From CAUPWF01 sp964367685 (GTDB taxonomy: Bacteria; Bacillota; Clostridia; Lachnospirales; Lachnospiraceae): DNA of 64,000 nucleotides. The stretch covers positions 1 to 64,000 of the forward strand of contig CAYIYM010000010.1 in NCBI GenBank assembly GCA_964367685.1, given 5' to 3'. This document shows, piece after piece, positions 8,839 through 16,185 of the stretch (the stretch's first letter is position 1; each line of letters opens with the position of its first letter). Below the pieces are notes generated by a model, which worked only from the letters and a program-made list of their open reading frames with translations, was not told the origin of the DNA and made no database searches. A program made the translations under genes and the position numbers.

Positions 8839-9600
8839 ATGATAAAAGTAATTGTTACAGCTGCAAGAGGGGCGCAAGATAGACTTATTATCCAGGAAAT
8901 ATTGAGTAATACAAAATATAACAGGAAAATGAAACTTGTAGGAGCAACAGCACCAAAGGGAAGTACCTATGTAGGAGAGGATGTTGCACTTGTAGCAGGC
9001 TATCATACGCCGTGTGGAGCATTTGTCCATTCTAATATTGAAGAAATCATTGAGTTATGCGATATTGTAATTGATTTTTCTACGAGGGAACATTCAATGG
9101 AAGTGTTAGATGTTTGTATCAAATATCAGAAGCCATTGATTATTGGAACTACCTCATTTGATGATAATGAAGTGAGTCAAATTATTGCAGGAGCAAAAAA
9201 AATACCACTATTGAAAGCGGCAAATACTTCTCGTATGGTAAATGTAATGATGAGTACATTAGAACAATTAGCATTAGATTTGAAGGATTCATGTAAGATT
9301 GAAATTATAGATATGCATGATGAGAACAAAAAAGATGCTCCAAGTGGTACAGCGAAAGAAATGGCGAAGGCAGTATGTGAATCCTCTGGCAAACAAAAAG
9401 AAGAAGTGAACCATCATTCTGTGCGATTAGGTGATATCTCAAGTACGCATAAAGTTATTTTTGGCGGATTTGGTGAACGAATTGAGATATCCCATGAGGC
9501 TTACAGTTTTCGATGTTTTGCGGCAGGTGCATGTGATGCAATCCTATTTTTAATTGATAAACAACCAAGGTTATATGAAATAGGAGAAGTGTTCAAATAA
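8839..9600 (+). CDS. Divergent dihydrodipicolinate reductase (DapB)-family protein
   Basis: A 253-residue protein of DapB size and order: N-terminal Rossmann part, IIGTTSFD near residue 98, and the signature KKDAPSGTAKEMA near residue 162. DapB reduces the DapA product in lysine and meso-diaminopimelate synthesis. Several conserved positions differ. The N-terminal GxxGRMG dinucleotide loop is replaced by TAARGAQDR. The catalytic HHxxK region reads MHDENKK, keeping the first His and a Lys but not the second His. The substrate-loop NFSxGV reads NTSRMV. It has a good ribosome site (AAAGGAGG) and no lysine gene neighbours. It may be a working but divergent DapB or a paralogue with another substrate. 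Confidence 0.7.
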   Translation: MIKVIVTAARGAQDRLIIQEILSNTKYNRKMKLVGATAPKGSTYVGEDVALVAGYHTPCGAFVHSNIEEIIELCDIVIDFSTREHSMEVLDVCIKYQKPLIIGTTSFDDNEVSQIIAGAKKIPLLKAANTSRMVNVMMSTLEQLALDLKDSCKIEIIDMHDENKKDAPSGTAKEMAKAVCESSGKQKEEVNHHSVRLGDISSTHKVIFGGFGERIEISHEAYSFRCFAAGACDAILFLIDKQPRLYEIGEVFK

Positions 9601-9776
9601 TGTTATTAATATAAACTATTTTAGTATATAGTGATAAAAGAAATTCCCTATACATACAAGGTTGATTTAGTGGAAAAAGGATTATAAAATTCCCTATATT
9701 CATACTTTTCTATTTACTTGTACTTATCTATGTGATTATAATCAGCAGAGTAAATGAATAGGAAAGTTGGTAGTAA
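9601..9776 (+). promoter_or_regulatory. Intergenic region with direct repeats and a promoter for the TSUP gene
   Basis: Two exact 11-bp direct repeats AATTCCCTATA (9642-9652 and 9688-9698), each followed by a variant of CATAC, lie 46 bp apart upstream of a likely promoter (TTACTT at 9714-9719, 17 bp, TATAAT at 9737-9742). The repeats could be binding sites for a regulator of the permease gene; no regulator gene is adjacent. Confidence 0.45.
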
Positions 9777-10499
9777 ATGGAAATAACAATTGTAATAATA
9801 GCAACAGTGATTTCGTGTTTTATAAAAGGAGCATGTGGATTTGCAAACACATTAGTATTTAATGCTATTGCTGGATTTGCAATAAATAATGTGATTATTT
9901 CACCTGTAGACGTAATAATGAATTTTCCATCAAATAGTGTTCTAGCTTTTGGAAACAGGAAGAAAATTCAATGGAAAACGGCTATATTTTTGTCAATACT
10001 TGTGGTTATAGGTGCAATACCAGGAGCTTTCTTTTTGAAAAATCTTGATGCAAGTTTGTTGAAAATTATATTTGGAGTCATAGTAATTCTAATTGGATTT
10101 GAAATGTGGATTAGTGCTAGTAAATCGAATCAAAAGAATCCCAACATTATAATAGGATTTATTTGGGGATTAGCATCAGGTGTTATGTGCGGTATGTTCG
10201 GTGTAGGGGCATTATTAGGAGCTTACGTAAGCAAAACAACATCTAATATAGAAGAATTCAAGGGGACTTTGAGTATTGTATTCTTAGTAGATGGAATATT
10301 TAGAATCGTACTATATTCAGTTACAGGAATTTTAAATTTAGAAGTTCTGAAATTATATTTTACACTGTTACCTTTTGCGTTGACATTCTTGTTTATAGGT
10401 ATAAAATGTGCAAAAAAAGTTGATGAGAGTATCTTGAAGAAGATAGTTATTATCCTACTTATAATGTCAGGAGCCTCTATGATTGTTACTAATTTGTAA
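9777..10499 (+). CDS. TauE/SafE (TSUP)-family sulfite/organosulfonate-type permease
   Basis: A 240-residue membrane protein with seven or eight segments. It carries the TSUP pattern of two related halves: an N-terminal FIKGACGFANTLVF and a second-half ASGVMCGMFGVGALLGAYV (residues 134-152). Family members export or import sulfite, sulfoacetate or similar small anions. No sulfur-metabolism gene is adjacent, so the substrate is open. It stands alone and is followed by a strong terminator hairpin at 10645. Confidence 0.8.
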   Translation: MEITIVIIATVISCFIKGACGFANTLVFNAIAGFAINNVIISPVDVIMNFPSNSVLAFGNRKKIQWKTAIFLSILVVIGAIPGAFFLKNLDASLLKIIFGVIVILIGFEMWISASKSNQKNPNIIIGFIWGLASGVMCGMFGVGALLGAYVSKTTSNIEEFKGTLSIVFLVDGIFRIVLYSVTGILNLEVLKLYFTLLPFALTFLFIGIKCAKKVDESILKKIVIILLIMSGASMIVTNL

Positions 10500-10886
10500 G
10501 AATAAATAGAAAAGAAGGAATAGTAAAATATATAACAAGAATATTTAAAGAGTTACATCGTAGCATATGGCAGTAACAAATTAGAACGGTTGATGATTAG
10601 GGTGAGTTAGGTGAGAAAAGGTAGGAGTTATAAGGGTTTGCAAGGATATTCTCTGCTGTGTGGTAAACATGGTGGGGAATATTTTTTGTAGTCTAGTAAG
10701 TCAATATTGATATTGTGTCGCTGTGGAGACATAATGAAATAAAGTGAGATGCAAACTATGAAAATGATCTTATATCATAGCAAGGAAGAAAATGCAGATT
10801 AGAAACATTCAAAAAATGAATAATTCAAAAGGAAAACTTGCACAAACAAACCTTATTTATGGAGTTTTAGATGTGTATTATGATAA
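10500..10886 (+). terminator. Intergenic region with a long terminator hairpin (10645-10687)
   Basis: The only clear element is at 10645-10687: a 17-bp stem (12 outer and 5 inner pairs, several G-U) around a GGTAA loop, ending in a run of T. It probably terminates the TSUP transcript, which would then have a ~145-base 3' tail, or it ends a short leader RNA. The remaining ~200 bases to the pyc promoter hold no ORF and only a short hairpin near 10757. Confidence 0.6.
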
Positions 10887-10940
10887 AAATTGCAATTAAC
10901 AAATATTAATATTGCAATTTGATGATTTGTAATATATAAT
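10887..10940 (+). promoter_or_regulatory. pyc promoter with ATTGCAAT inverted-repeat operator
   Basis: TTGCAA (10912-10917), a 17-bp spacer and TATAAT (10935-10940) form a good sigma-A promoter. A perfect 10-bp inverted repeat (AAATTGCAAT at 10887-10896, ATTGCAATTT at 10911-10920) overlaps the -35. Each arm contains the self-complementary octamer ATTGCAAT, and the octamer centres are 22 bp apart, close to two helical turns. This looks like an operator for a dimeric repressor or activator of pyruvate carboxylase. Confidence 0.6.
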
Positions 10941-11030
10941 TTATCTCAGTTGAGTAAAATGATTGTAGATGATAATCACATTAATTATAGGGATTTTATT
11001 TGCTGAATTTCAGAGGAGAGGTTGATTAAG

Positions 11031-14000
11031 ATGAATGAAAAGAATTTCCAAAAAGTATTGGTAGCTAATAGAGGAGAAATCGCAATTCGTGTATTCCGTG
11101 CATGTTATGATTTGGGATTAAGTACAGTGGCAATGTATTCAGACGAGGATACACTATCTGCATTTCGAACCAAAGCAGATGAAGCATATTTAATTGGTAA
11201 GAATAAATCGCCATTAGGAGCATATTTAGATATAGAGGGTATTATAGATTTGGCAAAGAGGAAAAATGTAGATGCTATTCATCCAGGATATGGTTTCTTG
11301 TCTGAGAATGCAGATTTCGCCAAGGCTTGTGAAGAAGCAGGAATTCAATTTGTTGGTCCACCCTCAGAAGTTCTTTCTCAAATGGGAGACAAACTAGCAG
11401 CTAAAGCAACTGCTATAGCATGCGATGTACCGACGATACCAGGGTCTAAAGAACCATTAAGGGATGCCGATAATGCAGTTGAACTAGCAGAATCATTCGG
11501 ATATCCAATTATACTAAAGGCAGCTGCTGGCGGTGGTGGTCGTGGAATGAGACGTTGTGACTCTGAAGAAGAAGTGCGTGTAAACTTTTCGTTAGTTAAG
11601 AATGAAGCAAAAAAGGCATTTGGAAATGAAGATATTTTTATTGAAAAGTTCTTAGTTGAACCAAAGCATATTGAAGTTCAAATTTTAGCTGATGCCTATG
11701 GGAATGTTTATCACCTTGGAGAGCGTGATTGTTCATTGCAGCGTCGCTATCAAAAGGTTGTAGAATTTGCTCCAGCATGGAGTGTGCCAAAAGATACAAT
11801 TGAACGTCTTCGTGAGGATGCAGTTAAGATAGCAAAACATGTTGGATATGTAAATGCGGGTACTGTGGAATTTCTTGTTGATAATAGCGGTGCACATTAT
11901 TTTATTGAAACAAATCCGCGTATTCAAGTAGAGCATACAGTTACAGAAGTTGTAACTGGAATCGATTTAGTTCGTGCACAAATCCTTATAGCTGAGGGGA
12001 AAGCACTTTCTCATCCAACAATCGGTCTTACAAGCCAAGACGATTTTAAAATGAATGGATTTGCTATTCAATGTCGTGTAACTACTGAAGATCCGGCAAA
12101 TGGATTTGCGCCAGATACGGGGAAAATCACTGCATATAGATCAGGTGGTGGACATGGAGTTCGCTTAGATGGGGGAAATGCATATACTGGAGCGATTATT
12201 TCACCATATTATGATTCTTTATTAGTTAAAGTTACAGCATTTGATAATACATTTGAAGGTGCTTGCCGACGTGCAATTCGTGCAATTCGTGAAGAACATG
12301 TTCGTGGTGTTAAAACAAATATTCCGTTTATAACAAATATATTAACCCATCCAAGCTTTCACAAAGGGTTATGTCATACAAAATTTATTGATGATACAAC
12401 GGAACTATTTGACTTGTCAGAAGGAAAAGATCGAGCTACAAAAGTATTAAAGTATATAGCTGAAATACAGGTGAAGAATCCTTCAAGTGAGAGGTTACAA
12501 TTAGATGCACCAAGAATACCGGTATTTGCGAATACGCCACCTAACATAACGGGGTTAAAGCAAGTTCTTGATGCCCAAGGTCCAGAAGCGGTCAAAAAAT
12601 GGGTGCTTGAACAAAAGAAATTGCTTATTACAGATACAACAATGAGGGATGCACATCAATCGCTACTTTCAACACGTATGCGTACTTGCGATATGCTAAA
12701 AGCCTCAGAAGGTACAGCAGAGATTTTAAATGATGCTTTTTCATTGGAAATGTGGGGAGGAGCAACATTTGATGTAGCTTATAGATTTTTGCATGAGTCA
12801 CCATGGGAGAGATTAGACTTACTGCGTAAAAAAATTCCTAATATTCCATTTCAGATGTTACTTCGTGGAGCAAACGCAGTCGGATATACAAATTATCCAG
12901 ATAATTTAATTCGTGCATTTATAGGAGAAGCGGCAAATAGTGGAATAGATGTATTCCGTATATTTGATTCATTAAACTGGATTCCAGGCATGGAAGTGGC
13001 TATGGACGAAGTACTAAAACAAAATAAATTATGTGAAGCAACTATTTGTTATACTGGTGATATTTCAGATCCAAAAAATGACAAGTATACATTAAATTAT
13101 TATGTAAACATGGCAAAGGAACTTGAGCGACGTGGGGCACATTTACTGGCAATTAAAGATATGGCAGGATTGCTTAAGCCTTATGCAGCGAAGAAGCTAG
13201 TGACAACACTAAAACAGGAGATCGCATTGCCGATACACTTACATTCACATGACACTTCTGGAAATCAAGTTGCTGCATATTTAATGGCGGCAGAAGCGGG
13301 AGTAGATATTGTTGATGTGGCAATTGACTCTATGTCATCAATGACAAGTCAACCATCTATGAATGCAGTTGTATGTGCACTTCAAGGTCAAGATAGAGAT
13401 ACAGGCCTTGTTCCTGAAAAACTTCAAACATTATCAAATTATTGGGGAGATGTGCGTCAGCGTTATGCGTCCTTTGAAGGAGATATCAAGAATCCATCAA
13501 CTGACATTTATCGTTATGAAATGCCAGGTGGTCAATATACAAATATTAAATCGCAAGTTGAAAGTTTGGGATTAGGGCATCAATTTGAAGCCGTGAAAGA
13601 AATGTATAAGACAGTTAATACAATGTTAGGAGATCTTGTGAAAGTAACTCCTTCATCTAAAATGGTTGGCGATATGGCTATCTTTATGGTACAAAATAAT
13701 TTAACTCCTGAGAATATTATTGAAAAAGGTGCCGATTTAACATATCCAGATTCAGTTGTGTCTTATTTTAAAGGAATGATGGGACAACCAGCATGGGGAT
13801 TCCCAGAAGATATTCAGAAAATCGTATTGAAGGGTGAACAACCAATTACATGTAGACCAGGTGAATTGTTAGAACCTATAGATTTCGACAAAGCAAAAGC
13901 AGAAGTAGAGAAATTCTATAAGAATCCTTCATATAGAACAGTGATTTCTTATTGTCTATATCCGAAAGTTGTTGAAGATTTTTATAAGCATTCACAAGAA

Positions 14001-14459
14001 TATGGTTATTTATCTCGTATGAGTAGTCAGGTATTCTTTAATGGAATGGCATTAGGAGAGACGAGTAAAATTAATATAGCTGAAGGTAAGAGACTCGTAA
14101 TTAAGTATATTGGGCTAGGAGATGTACATGAAGATGGAACACGCTCGGTTCAATTCGAATTAAATGGAATGAGACGAGAAATTGCAGTTCCTGATCCATA
14201 CGCAGAAGTAGATGTGAAAAAAGTCGTAATGGCTGACCCAGAAGATAAGAGTCAAATCGGTGCGTCTATTCCTGGAATGGTTTCTAAGATAAGTGTTAAG
14301 ATTGGTGATGTTGTTGAGAAGAATCAAGTAATTGCTATAATTGAAGCTATGAAAATGGAAACATCAGTTGTAGCTCGTATGGCTGGGACGATAGATCAAA
14401 TATTAGTAACCGAGGGAAGTACTGCAAAAGCAGGAGAGTTATTGATTACAGTAAAATAA
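11031..14459 (+). CDS. pyc: Pyruvate carboxylase (single polypeptide)
   Basis: A 1142-residue biotin enzyme that makes oxaloacetate from pyruvate, bicarbonate and ATP, feeding aspartate, glutamate and succinate synthesis. Domains run in order: biotin carboxylase (about 1-450; GYGFLSENADFA, AAAGGGGRGMR, EVQILAD, RDCSLQRR); carboxyltransferase (about 525-800; TMRDAHQSLLSTRMRT and IKDMAGL, with the metal-binding HLHSHDTSGN); a linker; and biotinyl carrier (last ~70 residues, EAMKMETSV with the biotinyl Lys). The length matches family members. ATG 11031 is chosen because CAGAGGAGAGG ends about 10 bases upstream; a TTG at 11022 would sit on the ribosome site. It is a single-gene unit with its own promoter and terminator. 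Confidence 0.97.
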   Translation: MNEKNFQKVLVANRGEIAIRVFRACYDLGLSTVAMYSDEDTLSAFRTKADEAYLIGKNKSPLGAYLDIEGIIDLAKRKNVDAIHPGYGFLSENADFAKACEEAGIQFVGPPSEVLSQMGDKLAAKATAIACDVPTIPGSKEPLRDADNAVELAESFGYPIILKAAAGGGGRGMRRCDSEEEVRVNFSLVKNEAKKAFGNEDIFIEKFLVEPKHIEVQILADAYGNVYHLGERDCSLQRRYQKVVEFAPAWSVPKDTIERLREDAVKIAKHVGYVNAGTVEFLVDNSGAHYFIETNPRIQVEHTVTEVVTGIDLVRAQILIAEGKALSHPTIGLTSQDDFKMNGFAIQCRVTTEDPANGFAPDTGKITAYRSGGGHGVRLDGGNAYTGAIISPYYDSLLVKVTAFDNTFEGACRRAIRAIREEHVRGVKTNIPFITNILTHPSFHKGLCHTKFIDDTTELFDLSEGKDRATKVLKYIAEIQVKNPSSERLQLDAPRIPVFANTPPNITGLKQVLDAQGPEAVKKWVLEQKKLLITDTTMRDAHQSLLSTRMRTCDMLKASEGTAEILNDAFSLEMWGGATFDVAYRFLHESPWERLDLLRKKIPNIPFQMLLRGANAVGYTNYPDNLIRAFIGEAANSGIDVFRIFDSLNWIPGMEVAMDEVLKQNKLCEATICYTGDISDPKNDKYTLNYYVNMAKELERRGAHLLAIKDMAGLLKPYAAKKLVTTLKQEIALPIHLHSHDTSGNQVAAYLMAAEAGVDIVDVAIDSMSSMTSQPSMNAVVCALQGQDRDTGLVPEKLQTLSNYWGDVRQRYASFEGDIKNPSTDIYRYEMPGGQYTNIKSQVESLGLGHQFEAVKEMYKTVNTMLGDLVKVTPSSKMVGDMAIFMVQNNLTPENIIEKGADLTYPDSVVSYFKGMMGQPAWGFPEDIQKIVLKGEQPITCRPGELLEPIDFDKAKAEVEKFYKNPSYRTVISYCLYPKVVEDFYKHSQEYGYLSRMSSQVFFNGMALGETSKINIAEGKRLVIKYIGLGDVHEDGTRSVQFELNGMRREIAVPDPYAEVDVKKVVMADPEDKSQIGASIPGMVSKISVKIGDVVEKNQVIAIIEAMKMETSVVARMAGTIDQILVTEGSTAKAGELLITVK

Positions 14460-14512
14460 TGATATGTAAAATTAATAAAGCAGGAGTTCTGATTGCATTT
14501 AAGGAGAAAGAA

Positions 14513-14547
14513 TGGGAGACTTATTTTCAATAAGCCTCCCATTTTTG
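14513..14547 (+). terminator. pyc terminator
   Basis: TGGGAG-A-CTTATT pairs with AATAAG-C-CTCCCA across a TTC loop (12 paired bases, one A-C mismatch), followed by TTTTTG. The T run is on the plus strand, so it serves pyc more clearly than the convergent minus-strand gene. Confidence 0.8.
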
Positions 14548-14563
14548 AATAAATTACCTTATT

Positions 14564-15265
14564 TTATATTTTTTCTAATTGCTTTTTTATATGACGAGAA
14601 ATATACACGGCTGGTGTATCAAACAAACTAGTCACAAAGAAAATCATATAAGAAGTTAGAGTAATACTTAATACAGTACTTAGTTCGTATACTCCATAAA
14701 ATGCTCCGAAACTAAATAGGAGAGTGTTAATAAATTGTGAGATAAGCGTAGAGCCGTTATTTCTTATCCATAAACCCTTTTTGCTATCACCAAAGTGTGA
14801 TTTTGTTTTCTCCCATATAAAATGGTAAATGCGAACATCAATAAATTGTGAAGTTGCATAGACGATTAAACCGACGAACATTAACCTTGGTGTATTCGTA
14901 AAAATAGATTCAATTGCTGGAGTAACGAAGTCCCCATCTGCTGGAGAATAAAGGAGCCATGATTGAGAAATAAGTACAAATGTAATATTGGTCATAATTC
15001 CGATTTTAACAGCTAAATTTGCACTTTTACGATCTTCATTTTCAGATAAGATATCTGTAACAAGAAAGCTAGATGCGAATAATATATTTCCTAGTGTTTG
15101 TTCCATTCCAAAAGCATCTACTAGAAGTAGAACTTCTATATTAGCTGCGATTGTAACAATTGCAGTCCAGACAAAGAGTCCAACTTTACCAAACATTCTA
15201 TAAAATACTAAAACCAACGAATAGGTTATGATGAGTGAGCAAATAAGTAATATTTCATTAGTCAT
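14564..15265 (-). CDS. YhhQ/VUT-family queuosine-precursor transporter
   Basis: A 233-residue membrane protein with six or more segments and family motifs NILFASSFLVTDILSE (about residues 58-74), QFIDVRIYHFIW (near 160) and RNNGSTLISQFINTLLF (near 188). E. coli YhhQ imports preQ0 and preQ1, and some homologues import queuine. Its start overlaps the end of the radical SAM gene by 8 bases, so the two are translationally coupled. A preQ1-I-like leader precedes the pair. Which precursor it carries (preQ0, preQ1 or queuine) is inferred only from the partner enzyme. Confidence 0.85.
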   Translation of the reverse strand: MTNEILLICSLIITYSLVLVFYRMFGKVGLFVWTAIVTIAANIEVLLLVDAFGMEQTLGNILFASSFLVTDILSENEDRKSANLAVKIGIMTNITFVLISQSWLLYSPADGDFVTPAIESIFTNTPRLMFVGLIVYATSQFIDVRIYHFIWEKTKSHFGDSKKGLWIRNNGSTLISQFINTLLFSFGAFYGVYELSTVLSITLTSYMIFFVTSLFDTPAVYISRHIKKQLEKI

Positions 15266-16001
15266 TTTCTGTCACACCTCCAACTCCGAAATCAGTATTG
15301 GACAGTAAAATATCTACACGTTCGTTGTCCTTATAGAGTGGATAAACTTCTTTAATAAAGAGTTTAATCACTCGTGGGTCAGGTTTTATAGGTTTTCCAT
15401 TTTCTTGCATAATATTTACACAAACACGTTGAAAATACTTAAGCCCCGTTTCTATATCTAAAATCATAGAGTCTGTTGTTTGAAATGGAATCCCCTGAAG
15501 CAAACAGCACTCGTCAAAGTAATTGGCGATATCTTCTGGTTGATCTGTATCTATTCCTTTATCTAAATAAGATTCTCTAAAAAGATAGTCAAAGGTTTCG
15601 ACTCCTATTTTGACAGTTACTTTAACACCAATTTTAGCAAAGTGATCTCGTATTGGTTGAATCTTTTCACGTTGCATGTAATGACTTTCGAAATGTAATT
15701 CGCGAATCTCTTTTTCTAGACAAATTGTTTCGATAAGTGAGATTGTTTCTGGAGGTAGTTCGGTAAAACTACCAGAATTGATTACTTCTAATTTTTGGTA
15801 AATTCCAGTAACCTTAGCAAGTTCAATTGCATTAAGAAGAATGTTTTCATTTTGGTTTTTGGAAAAATCCAAGTGATAATCACAGAACCGGCAACGTCGC
15901 CAAAAACATCCAGTTCCTCGTAATAATACAATTTCACGCTTGTTTTTTTCATGTATCACGGAATAGCGATCCATGGTATTTGTTTCTTTTGTTTCTTTCA
16001 T
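15258..16001 (-). CDS. Radical SAM protein, candidate queuine lyase (QueL-like)
   Basis: A 247-residue radical SAM protein. Its cluster motif is unusually spaced: Cys32-x4-Cys37-x2-Cys40 (GCFWRRCRFC) instead of the standard Cx3Cx2C. Downstream it has features of the SAM-binding barrel: NSGSFTELP near residue 95, ELHFESHY near 120 and KIGVETFDYLFRE near 152. The ATG has AGAGGA five bases upstream. Coupling to a YhhQ-type transporter and a preQ1-I-like leader point to queuosine-precursor salvage. In gut Clostridia the radical SAM enzyme QueL releases preQ1 from queuine, and this gene is a plausible member or relative. I could not compare it with the QueL sequence, so the assignment is inference. 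Confidence 0.6.
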   Translation of the reverse strand: MKETKETNTMDRYSVIHEKNKREIVLLRGTGCFWRRCRFCDYHLDFSKNQNENILLNAIELAKVTGIYQKLEVINSGSFTELPPETISLIETICLEKEIRELHFESHYMQREKIQPIRDHFAKIGVKVTVKIGVETFDYLFRESYLDKGIDTDQPEDIANYFDECCLLQGIPFQTTDSMILDIETGLKYFQRVCVNIMQENGKPIKPDPRVIKLFIKEVYPLYKDNERVDILLSNTDFGVGGVTEND

Positions 16002-16014
16002 TTTCGTCCTCTTT

Positions 16015-16054
16015 TCCTAGTTTTGTTTAGAGACAGGATGGTTTCGAACTGTCT
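16015..16054 (-). ncRNA. Candidate preQ1-I riboswitch in the leader of the radical SAM/YhhQ operon
   Basis: Read on the minus strand, a 6-bp stem AGACAG/CTGTCT encloses a loop beginning TTCGAAACC. It is followed by an A-rich tail TAAACAAAACTAGGA. Stem, UUC-starting loop and A-rich tail ending ACTAGGA match the compact preQ1-I aptamer plan (compare the known tail of type UUAACAAAACAAGG). The tail runs into the ribosome site of the radical SAM gene, which would suit translational control by occlusion. The genes it precedes have queuosine-related functions. The pseudoknot pairing needs checking by a covariance model. Confidence 0.6.
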
Positions 16055-16088
16055 ATGTACATCTGTTAGATAAGATGTACAATCATGT

Positions 16089-16117
16089 ATTATACTTCAG
16101 ATAAAGTGTATAAGCAA
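16089..16117 (-). promoter_or_regulatory. Promoter of the radical SAM/YhhQ operon
   Basis: On the minus strand TTGCTT (16117-16112), a 17-bp spacer and TATAAT (16094-16089) form a near-consensus promoter. Transcription would start near 16082, giving an ~80-base leader. The leader holds a perfect 8-bp hairpin (16057-16080, GTACATCT/AGATGTAC) and then the aptamer-like element. Confidence 0.75.
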
Positions 16118-16136
16118 GTACTATATTGGGAGACAG

Positions 16137-16173
16137 AAAAGAAACAGGTGCATAACGTAACCTGTTTCTTTTT
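16137..16173 (-). terminator. adhE terminator (hairpin works on both strands)
   Basis: A perfect 9-bp stem GAAACAGGT (16141-16149) / ACCTGTTTC (16160-16168), extended by A-T pairs. It lies 13 bases past the adhE stop. On the minus strand it is followed by TTTTC. Confidence 0.75.
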
Positions 16174-16185
16174 GTATTACTTATT

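Noticed and set aside
11022..11030. TTG start for pyruvate carboxylase
   Set aside because: The ribosome site ends directly before it, leaving no spacer; ATG 11031 has correct spacing.
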